A stretch of DNA of 42,585 bases from contig JANBPK010001530.1 in assembly GCA_027579435.1 (NCBI GenBank), positions 1-42,585 on the forward strand. The letters are read 5' to 3'. Positions 9,647 through 19,964 of this stretch are shown piece by piece (positions within the stretch are counted from its first letter, which is position 1; each line of letters begins with the position of its first letter). The position numbers and the translations under genes are program-made. Below the pieces are notes generated by a model. That model was not told where the DNA came from. It searched no databases and saw only the letters and a list, made by a program, of their open reading frames with translations. The DNA comes from Candolleomyces eurysporus. Lineage: Eukaryota > Basidiomycota > Agaricomycetes > Agaricales > Psathyrellaceae.

Positions 9647-12600
9647 ATGGATAGAGCACGATCGCCCTTTGAGGCGTTCGACGACGACCTGACGCCCCTC
9701 GACCTGCCAGGCAGGCACCCTCGCATGCCTAGACTGTATAAAGCGAAAAACCACCCTCAGCATCCGAAGACCAATCCCGGCAATTCGTACGTGTTCTATA
9801 CAAGACCGACAGAGCCGAGAATGCACGAGCTGCTGCAGGCAGGGGAGTCGATCACGCTGGACGAAGAAGAAGAGCTCAACCCGGAGGCAGCTGGTACGTG
9901 ATCGTGATTGCATTTCCTTTACTTTATCCTGCTTCATTCATCTCACTAAACTGTCTGCAGGTCTTTTGAAAGTAGCGCCGGGAGACTACGTATGGACGCG
10001 CAACGAGGCCGGGAGCAGACGACCGGAGGAAGACATTGCGACGTGTTGGACGTTCGGACGGTGGGCTATAATAACATATGTGGAATACGCTGATCCTGAC
10101 GCCGATTTTTTTTTTTTTTTCTTGTTCTTTCTAAGGAAGAATCGAGACCAGGCGAAGATGGACGCGTTGGATCGCGCTCGGGACAAGTTCATGGGTCCGG
10201 AAGAGGACATAACACCGGACTCCGTGAGATTCGAGAGGCTGGATCCGAAGCCAAAACCCGTGAAAAAGAATACCAGATGCTGGACGCTAGGATGCTCCCT
10301 AGAGCCCAACACCAACGTGGAAGCCCCTTGCGCAAACGGGAAGGCCATCGGGGAAGTAACAGAGTACCATGGTATAGCGCATGACGTTGTCGTAGTAAGT
10401 TTCGTGTTCTGCCCATACCGATAGCTGCCATCTCATTATTCCCATCGAAAGGCATCCACGAGTTTGGCGATGGAAGACATGGAGCAAGCACCTGAAGGCG
10501 TCAAAGATGTTCTTAAGTCCGAGTTCGAGAGGCATGGCATGGCTCCACTTGGGTGCGCTGGAAACTTTGCCTACCACGCAGTGCAATGTAATTTGGCATA
10601 CGCAGGTGCGTCCGACGATGAATACAATGGTTCGAACCTGCAATGACATGCGCTGCTACGCAGGTAGACCAATGGACCAAGACATGGGTCGATACGCCGG
10701 GCCGCATCGAGACCGGGGGGACTGCCCGGGACACTACTCGACCATGATAACTCGGTCGAAACTTCCACGAAACTATCGCCCTGCTCGCATGTTCTTACCC
10801 GGTATAGGCGTCTACGCAGACCTCGAGGATTTCGACGGCTTCACGTTTCAAGCGCTCCGTGATCACCTCGGATCACCTCCGTACCCCTTCCCTGGCACTT
10901 CACCCTCACCGAAGGCGTATAGGTTCGCTCTTATAAATTACACTCCTCAGCGTATGGCAAGCGCGGACACGAGACAGCGAATTGGGGCTTTGCCGACCAC
11001 CCAGGCATTCTTGGCCCCCGAAATGAGGTCTTCCAGGTAGGCATGATCTTCTCCGAGTTAAGCAGTTCAAGTAAAACTTACCTTGTGTGTGCTCGACAGC
11101 GCCGAAAAGGACATGATAAGAGGGATGCAAGAAGACACATTTGCAAATTTTATCAGAGACGGGCCGTGGATAATGGAAGACGAGGGGTTTGTACCCTACG
11201 TGGGTCGCGTGGCGTACCAGGTTGTACGATACCTGCTTATGCAAGCCCATCCGAGGTTTGAGTTCGACCTTGACCCGATAGAGTTTGCGCGATCTATGAC
11301 CTACACAACCTCAGACGGGTCGAGGGAATCTGTCAAGCCGTGGAGCATGGCACCTTCTGTTCGAGGAGACCAGGACACCGACCGCGACGCGAGGAGGGCA
11401 GAGAGCGAAAAGCAGTTCAAGGAGCATGTCTTCAAGCAAGGAAGCATGATACCGTATAGCTACATGCATAATGTTTGGATTCGGGAAGAGGTCGTCAAGA
11501 GGTACGGACCGATCGGCATCGGTAACAGCAGACATGGACCCAGCATCACAAGTAGTGAGTACATACCAACTGTTTCCCGTGCGACGGCTCCAAACTTACG
11601 ATTACCGACAAAGCTGAAGGGGTATCCGACGAAGGAGACGAAAATGGGCACGTACATGGGGCACAGGCAGAGTCGTCCGGTGTTGGTGACGGTTTCGGAG
11701 GTGATTGTCCAGTTCTGCGGCAACCGGGTCATGTAGGCTCACGTCTCATTAACAGGCGCTCAGCCTCGTCGCAGCACGCGCAAACGGAAGAGACTTACCA
11801 GGGAAAGCGACGGTGAGACGGACGAAGAAACAGGATGCCACGAAGGCCACACACCTAACGTACGCGCAAGGACGGACGCTCCGAACAGCTCTAGAATGTC
11901 ACTATTCTGCGAATACGACTACCAGGAGGACGAAGAAGGCGCCGAAGGTCGACCTACCACCCGGGGCAGAGGTGTCGGTCGGTGGCAGAGAGGGAAAAAG
12001 ACACCCAACCCACAACCTGGTACGCAGCAATCCCATGCAGGAGGTGGCGTGCATACTGACCGGTAGTCGAAACAGATGAGTTGTTCAAGCCGCTTCGGTC
12101 GCTCGGGGCAGAGGCACTAGAAGAGGAGGTGCTGGAGCTCAGGAAGGAGTTACTGGCAGTGGAGGCGATGGAAGGCGAGGACACGATCGATTGCGATGGG
12201 CTAAAGGACTTGCTCGAAGAGGCGAACGGAGCTGTCGAACTTGGCGGCATAGGACGACGGGCGGTGAAGGGAATAAGGTCCATTATCAAAGATGCCCATC
12301 GTTTGTCCAGCCACCTGAGCCAAGAGGCCAACAGGCTCCGGTATGGCAGACGAACGTTAATCAAGGCCCAAGTGAACATCAGGTTATGGATCGACGGTCC
12401 GGTTAAGGACGAGGCGTATAGAGCCGCTAGGAAGGGGCGAGCCTTAGGAGCCAACCAGACCTGGGTGTCGAAGCTGACGAACAGCATAATCGACATGCTC
12501 GTCCACAGACGCGCTCAGCAGACGTTCAGAGCAGCAGACTACGGCATAGAATGGGGCTGCAAGGACGCGGTGGTGGAAAATAAGCATACGGGGAGGCTCA

Positions 12601-13826
12601 TGCTGCGCGGCCAGGACGATATGGTCAGGACGGCGGTGGGGTTGTCAGTTGAAGTGGTGGAGTCTTGGGTCCAAGCAGACAGGCATTGCGACAGGAAGCA
12701 AGCTTGGTTCGCGTCGATCGTGGAGGAGGTCATGGGGGAAGAAGCCCTGTCGATGAACATTATCTGGAAGCTGTATAGCAACATCAAAGCCTCGCATATC
12801 ATACTCGGGGACAAGGGATATCGTAGCCCAACCAAAGAAGACACCGAACCGTTTCGAGCCGCTTTGGAGAGTCATGGCGTAAACGATCCGGAGCATAGGG
12901 AGGGCCGACTGTACGAGCTATACAAGCAGCTGCTGAATCGCGACATCTCACCTTCGGACGTGGTCAAAAAGCTACCGAGCGTGTCATCGAGATGGCGCGC
13001 ACTGAAGGAGATGGTGGAGCTCGCTGCCCTCTACGACGACGATCAGCTCCCGTCGACACCCTCCCCATACTTCAAGAAGTTGCAAGCGAACCCCCATACT
13101 TATCATCCTCTTCGAGAAAGGGCACCCGGGCGAGTACGATGCAGGCAAACTCTATTCCAACACGACGACTCGGAAGCCATATCCAGCGAGGCTATATTCA
13201 GCTTACTGGCATGGAGAGCATTTCCCCAGGTTCTTTCATGGCACCCGGACTACAGTATGCTGCATTCCTCTCCGAAAGAATTCCTACGAGCATATCGAGC
13301 CATAGTGAAAAGCGAGCCAACGGAGGGTATCGTTTCTGCCGTCGAAACCTACTGGAAAACGCTAGACGAAAGAAGGTGGCGGAGTTTTGCGAAGACTTAC
13401 CCGACGTTCGACCAGTGCTATCAGTACTTCAAACCGAGCGGATACCTCGAGAACCGACTGTTCCCCAAGCTGAGCAAGGCAAGCGCTTTCGACGTGACGT
13501 GCGACCTGGTTTACGCTGGGTTCTGTCAACCGCCGACCACGGCCGATGTCGCCAGATACATAGTTTCACTGAATCACGGCGCGATGGCAGGACTGAAGGG
13601 CTTGGGGCTCGTAGACTGCAAAAAGAGGGACTGTGACGCGAAGAGGGAACAAGTACAGCAGGCTCTGTACGACTTGGGAGAGCTGCTGAAGGACTTCTCT
13701 GGATACGCATCGTACGAGACGGATGATGAAAGAGAGCTCGTTTTGTACGAGGAAGGGGAGGTTGATCCAATGGGGATGGAGCATCTCATCCGAACCTTTC
13801 ATCACTCGGCAAAATACTTGGAGTAA
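9647..13826 (+). CDS. TET/JBP-family 2-oxoglutarate/Fe(II) dioxygenase (putative 5-methylcytosine oxidase)
   Basis: The family oxidises 5-methylcytosine (or thymine in JBP) in DNA using Fe(II) and 2-oxoglutarate. Nine exons splice in frame to 1,229 residues: 9647-9893, 9961-10060, 10136-10394, 10452-10605, 10664-11036, 11100-11554, 11614-11700, 11756-12019, 12076-13826; introns are 55-75 bp with GT...AG ends. Exon 5 holds the core: PHRDRGDCPGHYS gives the HxD metal pair (H268, D270), RDHLGSPPYPFPG the distal His (H321), and KAYRFALINYTP the 2OG-binding Arg (R340). The LP.NYRPARMFLPGIGVY stretch between them is typical of basidiomycete copies. The next segment (about residues 375-530) also matches what I recall downstream of the core. 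Exon 8 encodes a basic RKRKR patch and acidic tracts, a possible nuclear signal. The last exon (residues 647-1229) starts with a coiled-coil-like stretch and is otherwise unassigned. All predicted catalytic residues are present. Confidence 0.75.
10061..10135 (+). other. Intron with long T tract, in-frame if retained
   Basis: This 75-bp intron of the dioxygenase gene has GTGGGC and CTAAG ends, a CTGAC branch-like site and a pure T run before the acceptor. Its length is a multiple of three and it has no stop, so retention would insert 25 residues including a Phe run. The poly-T tract argues that it is an intron. Confidence 0.6.
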
Positions 13827-14223
13827 TCAGCTGTCGTTGTCGCAAGTGTTACATTCGAGATTCTTATGTGTTTACCGTAGNTTTTAGCCTCAACATGTTT
13901 CGGAATTTCGGAATCTTGACCGAACATTTAGCTGGTTTGCCATTGATGCGACGAGGCACAAAGAAAAGGAACACAATATATTGTATAGCAGNAAAAAAAA
14001 ACTCAACAAGCACAAGCTAAATAGAGATAGAGATGCAAATAGAAAGCCAATCTGTTGAAGACTAAGCTGCTGCATGACATAATGGACAACGTTAAACTGC
14101 CCGACATCTATGATCAAGGGAAGAGAGACAGAGAGAGATAGAGATAGAGGGTTGAGCAGAGAGACATGTAGCTGGTAGTGGAACATTAAAGGAGAGTAAG
14201 AGCCGAAAAGAAGGAAGAAGCGT
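13827..14223. other. Convergent 3' intergenic region
   Basis: Spacer between the 3' ends of the dioxygenase gene (plus) and the 14224 gene (minus). It contains Ns at 13881 and 13992, each next to a homopolymer, and a purine-rich GAGA stretch near 14125-14165. No gene seen. Confidence 0.5.
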
Positions 14224-16377
14224 CTAGACTGCAAGAACCACAATCCATTGAATATAGAATGTAAGCTTCCAAGTGGAATTGAACTTGGAGGTGGCTGCGC
14301 CATAGCCAACAACCACGCCGGAACCTTCGGGAACCTCACCATCGTCTGTCTCGAACTTAGGCAGACTAGAAAGGCTCCCTGCAACGTCTGACGGATTGAA
14401 GCAGCCTCCACGGCCGTCGTAGACAGGCACTTAAAGTACGAATTAAGCAAACAAGAAGATGTTTGAGGATGAAGCAGACGTACTGACCTTCATCAGCAAA
14501 GTCAATAGATGTCTGGTTCTTGGGGGTATACCTCTTCGTAGGGCTAGCGTAGCTTGTGATGTCTAACTTGCCGACCTTTATGCCAGCACCGGAATCAACG
14601 GGGATGGACCTGTCCGGCTTCTCAGAGACGTCTACAGAGAGACAAGCAAGCATGAAGCATAAAACAAAACAAAACAAAAAAAGCATCAAAGCAGATCCTT
14701 CCATTAAAAATAACACGACAACGCACTATTTGGACGATTCCTGGTCTGGAAAGTGACAACCCTACGCTGGATAGGGGCCTGAATCTCTTCCGCTTGCCAC
14801 AGAGTAGCAAAAGTGCAGGACTGGCGTTCGTATTCGAAGCGATGACCCAGCAAAAGAACACCCTTTGCAAAGGGCGGCTTGCCGTCCGGACCAATGTTCA
14901 TACCGTGAACGAGGAAGGATTCCATGATTGCGCCAACAGTCACGAAGACTACCGGTCGTCCCTTCTCCTTGTCACATGCAGCATACGCCGTTCCTGGCCC
15001 TTGACTGGAATAGGTCTCCTTGAACACGAGCTCCGTGACGTCAACAGTAGAGGGGTTAATGTACTGTCCCTGTTGAGGGATGCGAAGAAGAGACGCAACA
15101 TATGCTTTACCGATCCCAAAGCAGTCCCAGGTAGAAACAGACAGACCAGGAACGAGAGAGGTAAGGGCACCATCGGTGAATTCCTGCCCTCTAGTCTCAT
15201 AGGCGGACACAAGCTGAAGAGCACTATCAAATATGCGAGTCAATAGACGCCATATGACACAAGGGAACGGAGCATACTTTGCCTTGGGCAAATCGTTGTA
15301 GTGCCCATGCTTGACCATGTACGGATCGAGGATGCTCTTTCTGGCCAAGAGAGGGTCATCAGATGAGCGAGCTCTGCAGAAGGTCGCAAACAGCGATTAT
15401 TAACAGACGACGCTATGAATAAAACAAGCACAGGCNTCACTTGACGAAGAGATGAGTTTTCATGCTCTCAACCCACGAGCCAGCCCAATTTGACTTGTTC
15501 TCCAAAGTGAAGTCAGAGGATGGAAGGATGGCAATATTACTGGACAGCCTGGCCACCGCATTGCCGTCAGGGATCGAATTGACTCCAACCGTTCCGCCGA
15601 GCTGAGTCTTGAGGTTCATGGCCGCCTTGCTCTTGCCCATAAGCTTACTGGCCTTCGGAGTTTCCAGGTCTCCGTCTTCAACGTCGCCGTCTCCGGCACT
15701 GTCAGAGCTAGCGGTGACGCTAATCGCGGTGATAGACCTGCTGTCTTCATCATCCTACGAATAAACATATCAGGACAATCTGCCTATGGAAACTGGGCTG
15801 CGACTCACGGAATCACAGGCAATGATAGCCGCAGGTGCTTGAGTGAGAATCCCAGCAGGGATTGGCGTAAGAGTTTTCCTGCTCCTCTTCTTCACTGGGC
15901 TGTCAGAATAATAAAAAAAAAAAAAGNAAAATCAAAGATTCAAAGGTCAGAGGTCAGGGAGCTACGTCGTGACCTGAGCGGATGTGCGTACGAAGGGGTT
16001 GGGTTCACATCGTCGCGAACTCGCCTCTTGCCGGCGTCCCCGGGGCCGGGGTGGGAGTCGAAGGGGGGTCGCCGGCTCTACCGAACAGGTTGGCAACACA
16101 CAGCAAAGCGACGAATCAACAAGGAAACATACGAAGCTTTGGGAGCCTCGACAACCTCGTAGTCGTCTGGAACATACTCCGGACTTGCAGGAGGGGCATC
16201 GTTAACCTTCGCACTGAACAGATCAAGGAAAGAAGTCAGAAAAGACGGCAGCTACGCGAAAAATTAAATAAAATAAAGGAGAAAAAGAACAAGAATTGCA
16301 AAACACAAAATCAAATATAAAACGAAAATAAAGCAAAGTACGAACGATGTCTGGGGCGCTCGTTTGGTGCGGGCCAT
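14224..16377 (-). CDS. Uncharacterised agaricomycete protein, eight exons, 527 residues
   Basis: Exons in transcript order: 16346-16377, 16133-16213, 16009-16077, 15809-15899, 15441-15754, 14727-15373, 14488-14631, 14224-14429; all junctions keep phase. The protein starts MARTKRAPQTS, has a Pro/Thr-rich and then basic (PVKKRSRKTLTP) N-terminal third with an acidic DDED stretch, suggesting a disordered, possibly nuclear region. The globular part has TLENKSNWAGSWVESMKTH, WDCFGIGKAYVASLLRI and the ending VYDGRGGCFNPSD...VPEGSGVVVGY...STWKLTFYIQWIVVLAV. I recognise this overall form, especially the VYDGR and GS.VVVGY parts, as an uncharacterised multi-copy family of mushroom genomes, from memory and without a name or function. 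The N at 15436 falls inside an intron donor: ignoring it gives GTGAGC. Convergent with the dioxygenase gene. Confidence 0.65.
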
Positions 16378-16514
16378 CGTACAGTAATGCTGTTGGAGAA
16401 TAAATCGAAGAGGTGGAGAGTACTAGGTGCTTCTAAGAGCGTTCGAACAGAAAGATCGGTAGCTGGAGGTTCGGTAGCTGGGTGATGAGAGGAACTCAAT
16501 GAACAACAGCTAAG

Positions 16515-16523
16515 GCTTTTTAT
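16515..16523 (-). promoter_or_regulatory. TATA box of the 14224-16377 gene
   Basis: TATAAAAAG on the minus strand lies about 140 bp upstream of the ATG at 16377. Confidence 0.4.
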
Positions 16524-16572
16524 AGACTGTAGGCAGTAGCCTCATTATCCTCGTGTCATGTCTATTTATCTC

Positions 16573-16597
16573 TTTTATTTTATTTTATTTTATTTTA
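16573..16597 (+). repeat. (TTTTA)5 microsatellite
   Basis: Five consecutive TTTTA units in the spacer between two divergent genes (16378-17217). The rest of this 840-bp spacer contains short overlapping frames in several directions, none convincing. Confidence 0.85.
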
Positions 16598-17161
16598 TCG
16601 AATTTTAGTTCCTGTGTTCCTCCAGGTGGAGAAACCTAAGCGAACACTAGGGTCCAACCCAAGTTCCCAAGACGCTCCAGCGGATCTCGTTCGCAAGGGT
16701 TTTAAATTCACTCGCAAGGGTCGGCAAAGGGTCGGTACAGGTACCCGAGTTATAGTGATGCAAGGATGATACGAGGCATAAGGAAAGTCGAAAGGACGGG
16801 AACGACATGAATAAGTTAATTGGCGAGGAGATGAGGGTGCCGGCACCATCATACGTACGCGATTGACCATGTGCACGAATTTATGCGTGCGCAGAGCTGA
16901 AGCGCCTAGATTGCCGACAAAGATGCTAATGGGTAGCGAGGAACGGTTACGGAATGGGGAATACACTTGGACCCACAAAAAAAGAAAAGAAATCACAGAA
17001 CACAGCTCGAACCAAATCGATTGAACCAGCGGACGAATTGTATGGAATCCTGGACTCCAAGATACTGTGTAGACGGGCTCAGCTCGCGACTAGACGCATT
17101 AAGACCGACCGAACCATTGAATTCGCGGCGGAGAAACAGACGTGGGTTGTCGGAAGGGGGG

Positions 17162-17169
17162 TATAAGTA
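17162..17169 (+). promoter_or_regulatory. TATA-like box for the 17218 gene
   Basis: TATAAGTA lies about 50 bp upstream of the chosen ATG at 17218. Confidence 0.4.
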
Positions 17170-17217
17170 TATGGATAAACGGAAACAGAACCATTGGGCT
17201 ACGCGCCAGAGCGCATT

Positions 17218-18529
17218 ATGGACGAGTTCTACGATCAAGAGAAAGCGGGTAAGTCGATGCACAAGCTAGAAATGGCGACTCGCAAGCTGACCTTTCCTCA
17301 TGTATGGTGGGGACAGCGAAGCGCCTGGAATTAATTGTCAGTGGTCGATCCGGCGAAGCAGGGGTTCCTGCCCACGACTTGTACCTGTCCACAGCTCAGG
17401 TGAGTCAAAATTAACACCAGAACGATAGGCACAGGTGCATCCGAAGCTGAAAAAAAATGCATACATGTATACATACGATTGTAGATTGACAGATTTTCCG
17501 CCCACCGCTTTGCTCAGCCAAGGGCATGGCGACTGTGCTCAGGCGGTGGAACGGACACCGGGTTGGAAGAAGCTACGTTCCGTGTTCAAGGTGTGCTGTG
17601 CGGGAAGGATCTGCCACCAGTGGCTATTTCAGGGTAAGTTATGGGTAAACTTTTATACGAACAGCTGCGAAATTGAATGATATGAGCAGGAATAGGGCAT
17701 CCAGAAACCGCGCGCGCAAGTACCTCCGTCAGAATGTGAAGCTCACCGGACTTGGCAATGGCGACATCCTACAGTGCATCAAGCAGATCGAGACGGCTTA
17801 TCTGAAGATGTTAAACCAATTCAAGGAGGGCGCGCTGGAGCCTTGGCAGCCAACGACATTCGAGGGAAACGCAGCGATAGAAGCCAACACGCGGTACTTC
17901 ACCCAAGCTGGACACGCTTCGCCGGCTGACATCGTAGAATTTGCACCCTACGTCGATCGAGATGGTTCGCTGAAGTCAATCATGGAGAACGAATATGTCC
18001 ACACGACTGACAACAGGGTGGAATACATGGAGATCGTTACATCTCCAAGCGGCAGTTGCTCGTGAGTCTGTTTTTCATATTTTTGTTTCTTCTTTCTGTT
18101 GACAATGCGAACGTGGCATAATGACGGTGTACTTCGACGGGACCCAAGGTATAGAGCGGTAGATCCGGTGGTATTCAAGCATGGCGACATTGTTGAAGCA
18201 ACTATAGCGTTTGCGGTCATTCAGACCAGGAATAGTGCGGCCAAGATGCACATTCTGCTTAGGGCGCTGGTACTCCTTGATCACACAGAGCGAGATGTGA
18301 GTAATTGTAATCGTCCGAAGAAGGTTAAAAAAAGCGAAGCTAACACAATACTCAGACAGCTGCTATCCTGCGAATGAGACAAAGGTATAAAACCATAGAA
18401 TTTGGTGGAGGATCAAATGGGCAACCGACGCTGAAGAGGAAACCGAAGTATTACGATGCCGACGCCGACACAGAAGAGGCCAATCGAAGCTTACACCGAA
18501 TGCGGATTGACACGCCCGAATCAGACTAG
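17218..18529 (+). CDS. Uncharacterised basidiomycete protein, multi-exon
   Basis: Firm exons: 17218-17248, 17317-17399, a third from 17435 (or 17447), a fourth ending 18061, 18149-18296 and 18356-18529. Phases agree at the firm junctions. The third-to-fourth junction is open: an intron at 17634-17664 (31 bp, keeps HQWLFQ) or at 17620-17689 (70 bp, a normal size) both keep frame, giving 343 or 330 residues. The protein starts MDEFYDQEKAAKRLELIV, has GHGDCAQAVERTPGWKKLR, an ordered middle (ADIVEFAPYVDRDGSLKSI, VVFKHGDIVEATIAFAVIQ, LRALVLLDHTERD) and a polar tail ending IDTPESD. The FAPYVDRDGS and FKHGDIVEA stretches resemble an uncharacterised family I remember from mushroom genomes; I cannot name it or give it a function. 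Divergent from the 14224-16377 gene. Confidence 0.6.
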
Positions 18530-19215
18530 ACTATAGTAAATACACATAGAAATGCCACAGACACTGGCTGGTACTCAGAGCCTATACTCAAATTTATACC
18601 TATAATACGGCTATGTTTGGGCCAATGATCAACCTACTCGTGCATCTGCTTGGCAATGTTACGAGCTACTGGATGCAAGATGGAAGACGCAGACAGGCGT
18701 TCAATCAGCAACCAGGAGAGCCGAGCCAGAACGAACTGTGCAACCCGCGAGACAGAGAAACAGAAAAAAAAAAAAGATCCGCCGACCAGAATGGGAGATC
18801 TAGCACGACGATCCCTAGCAGCAGTCCGATATTGCCGGATTGAATTTCAAAACTCAGACGCCTTAACTGAAAGGAAGCGCAAGTCAAGCAACAGAGAAGT
18901 CGAAACCCTGCCAACCAAGATATGGAAGCTGTGTATCTATTGCAAAACACTAATACGACCGGCCTGCACGCTGACACCCAGCTGCTCTAACCCAAAGCGA
19001 CTGTATGCGGCCAGGGTTGGGCACCACAATTTGCACCTGGAAGAAAGGCATATCGTAAAGGACAGAATGGCGTTTGGGATGGAAGACCCGGGATACCGTA
19101 AGTAAACAGATCTATAGTAACACACACCGAGAGATACCTGCAGACTACAAGACGCCACAAGGACGTAAATTGCAGCAGGGTCAATACATTAATTTAGCAG
19201 TGGAGCGCACTCTTC
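18530..19215. other. Spacer without convincing gene
   Basis: A 151-codon plus frame (18650-19105) with a poly-A/lysine run crosses this stretch, but it has no recognisable domain, no splice support and overlaps equally long frames on the other strand. I do not call a gene. Confidence 0.45.
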
Positions 19216-19219
19216 TGCC

Positions 19220-19585
19220 CCCGCACCCCTGAATAGAATTGAAAACAGACCGGTTAGTACGGAAGAGCTGGAAGGTTAACACGCCCTGAACAGCTTTGAA
19301 AAGAAGTTTTATTACAGAAAGGCTAGAAGGATAACACTAACACAGCTACTGTGGAAACGCTAGAAGGATAACACTAACGCAGATGCTGGGAAAAGGCTAG
19401 GAGGATAACACCAAGACGCCCTGAGTAGGCTTGAAAAGACCGGTTATTACGGAAAGGCTAGAAGGATAACACTAACACACCCTGAATAGACCGGTTATTA
19501 CGGAAAAGCTAGAAGGACCAAACGCCCTATGACTGAATAACCTAAAAGAGGCTAGAAGGGTAAACAGAAAAGCTAGAAGGCCAAG
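19220..19585 (+). repeat. Irregular minisatellite, core CTAGAAGGATAACACTAAC
   Basis: The core CTAGAAGGATAACACTAAC and close variants recur about eight to nine times with variable spacing (roughly 40-70 bp), alternating with CGCCCTGAATAG and AAAAGACCGGTTATTACGGA modules. Copies are imperfect; some lack a module. It lies in the intergenic space downstream of two convergent genes (17218-18529 and 19965-21293). Confidence 0.8.
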
Positions 19586-19964
19586 GGCAGCATTCGGAAC
19601 ATGTCTGATCCAACAATATATGGAATTAAGGGGTAAGGGCGGAAGAAGACGGTGGCAGCCCAAAACAGTACAGAGAATGAAGAAAAGAGGCCAAGGACAT
19701 AAGGCAATGGTCAAAAGAAACGGTGAATTCAATGAGGGATAAATAAGGTAGAACATATGCAGTTTGTCAAGGGACGTACAGACGTTCAGAAGACAATGAA
19801 CAAGCGATGAACAAGGAACTTTGATAGCTCTAGCTAGGGGGGAACAAGGACAGCAAGGCGGTATGGGAGAGGCGCAGGAAGCGCAAGAGCATGGCCAGCT
19901 ACAACAATGAGGTGAGACGGGTAAACCATCTAAGGACGGGGCAAGACATCGGCTGAAGAAAAGG
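19586..19964. other. Spacer 3' of the F-box gene
   Basis: Purine-rich, with a last degenerate AAGCTAGAAGG module near 19570-19580 and no supported gene. Confidence 0.4.

Noticed and set aside
18650..19105. 151-codon plus frame with a lysine run
   Set aside because: Low-complexity stretch, no domain, competing frames of equal length on the other strand.
19220..19585. CRISPR-like array
   Set aside because: The host is a eukaryote, spacers are not unique, and repeat units vary in length and content; it is a minisatellite.
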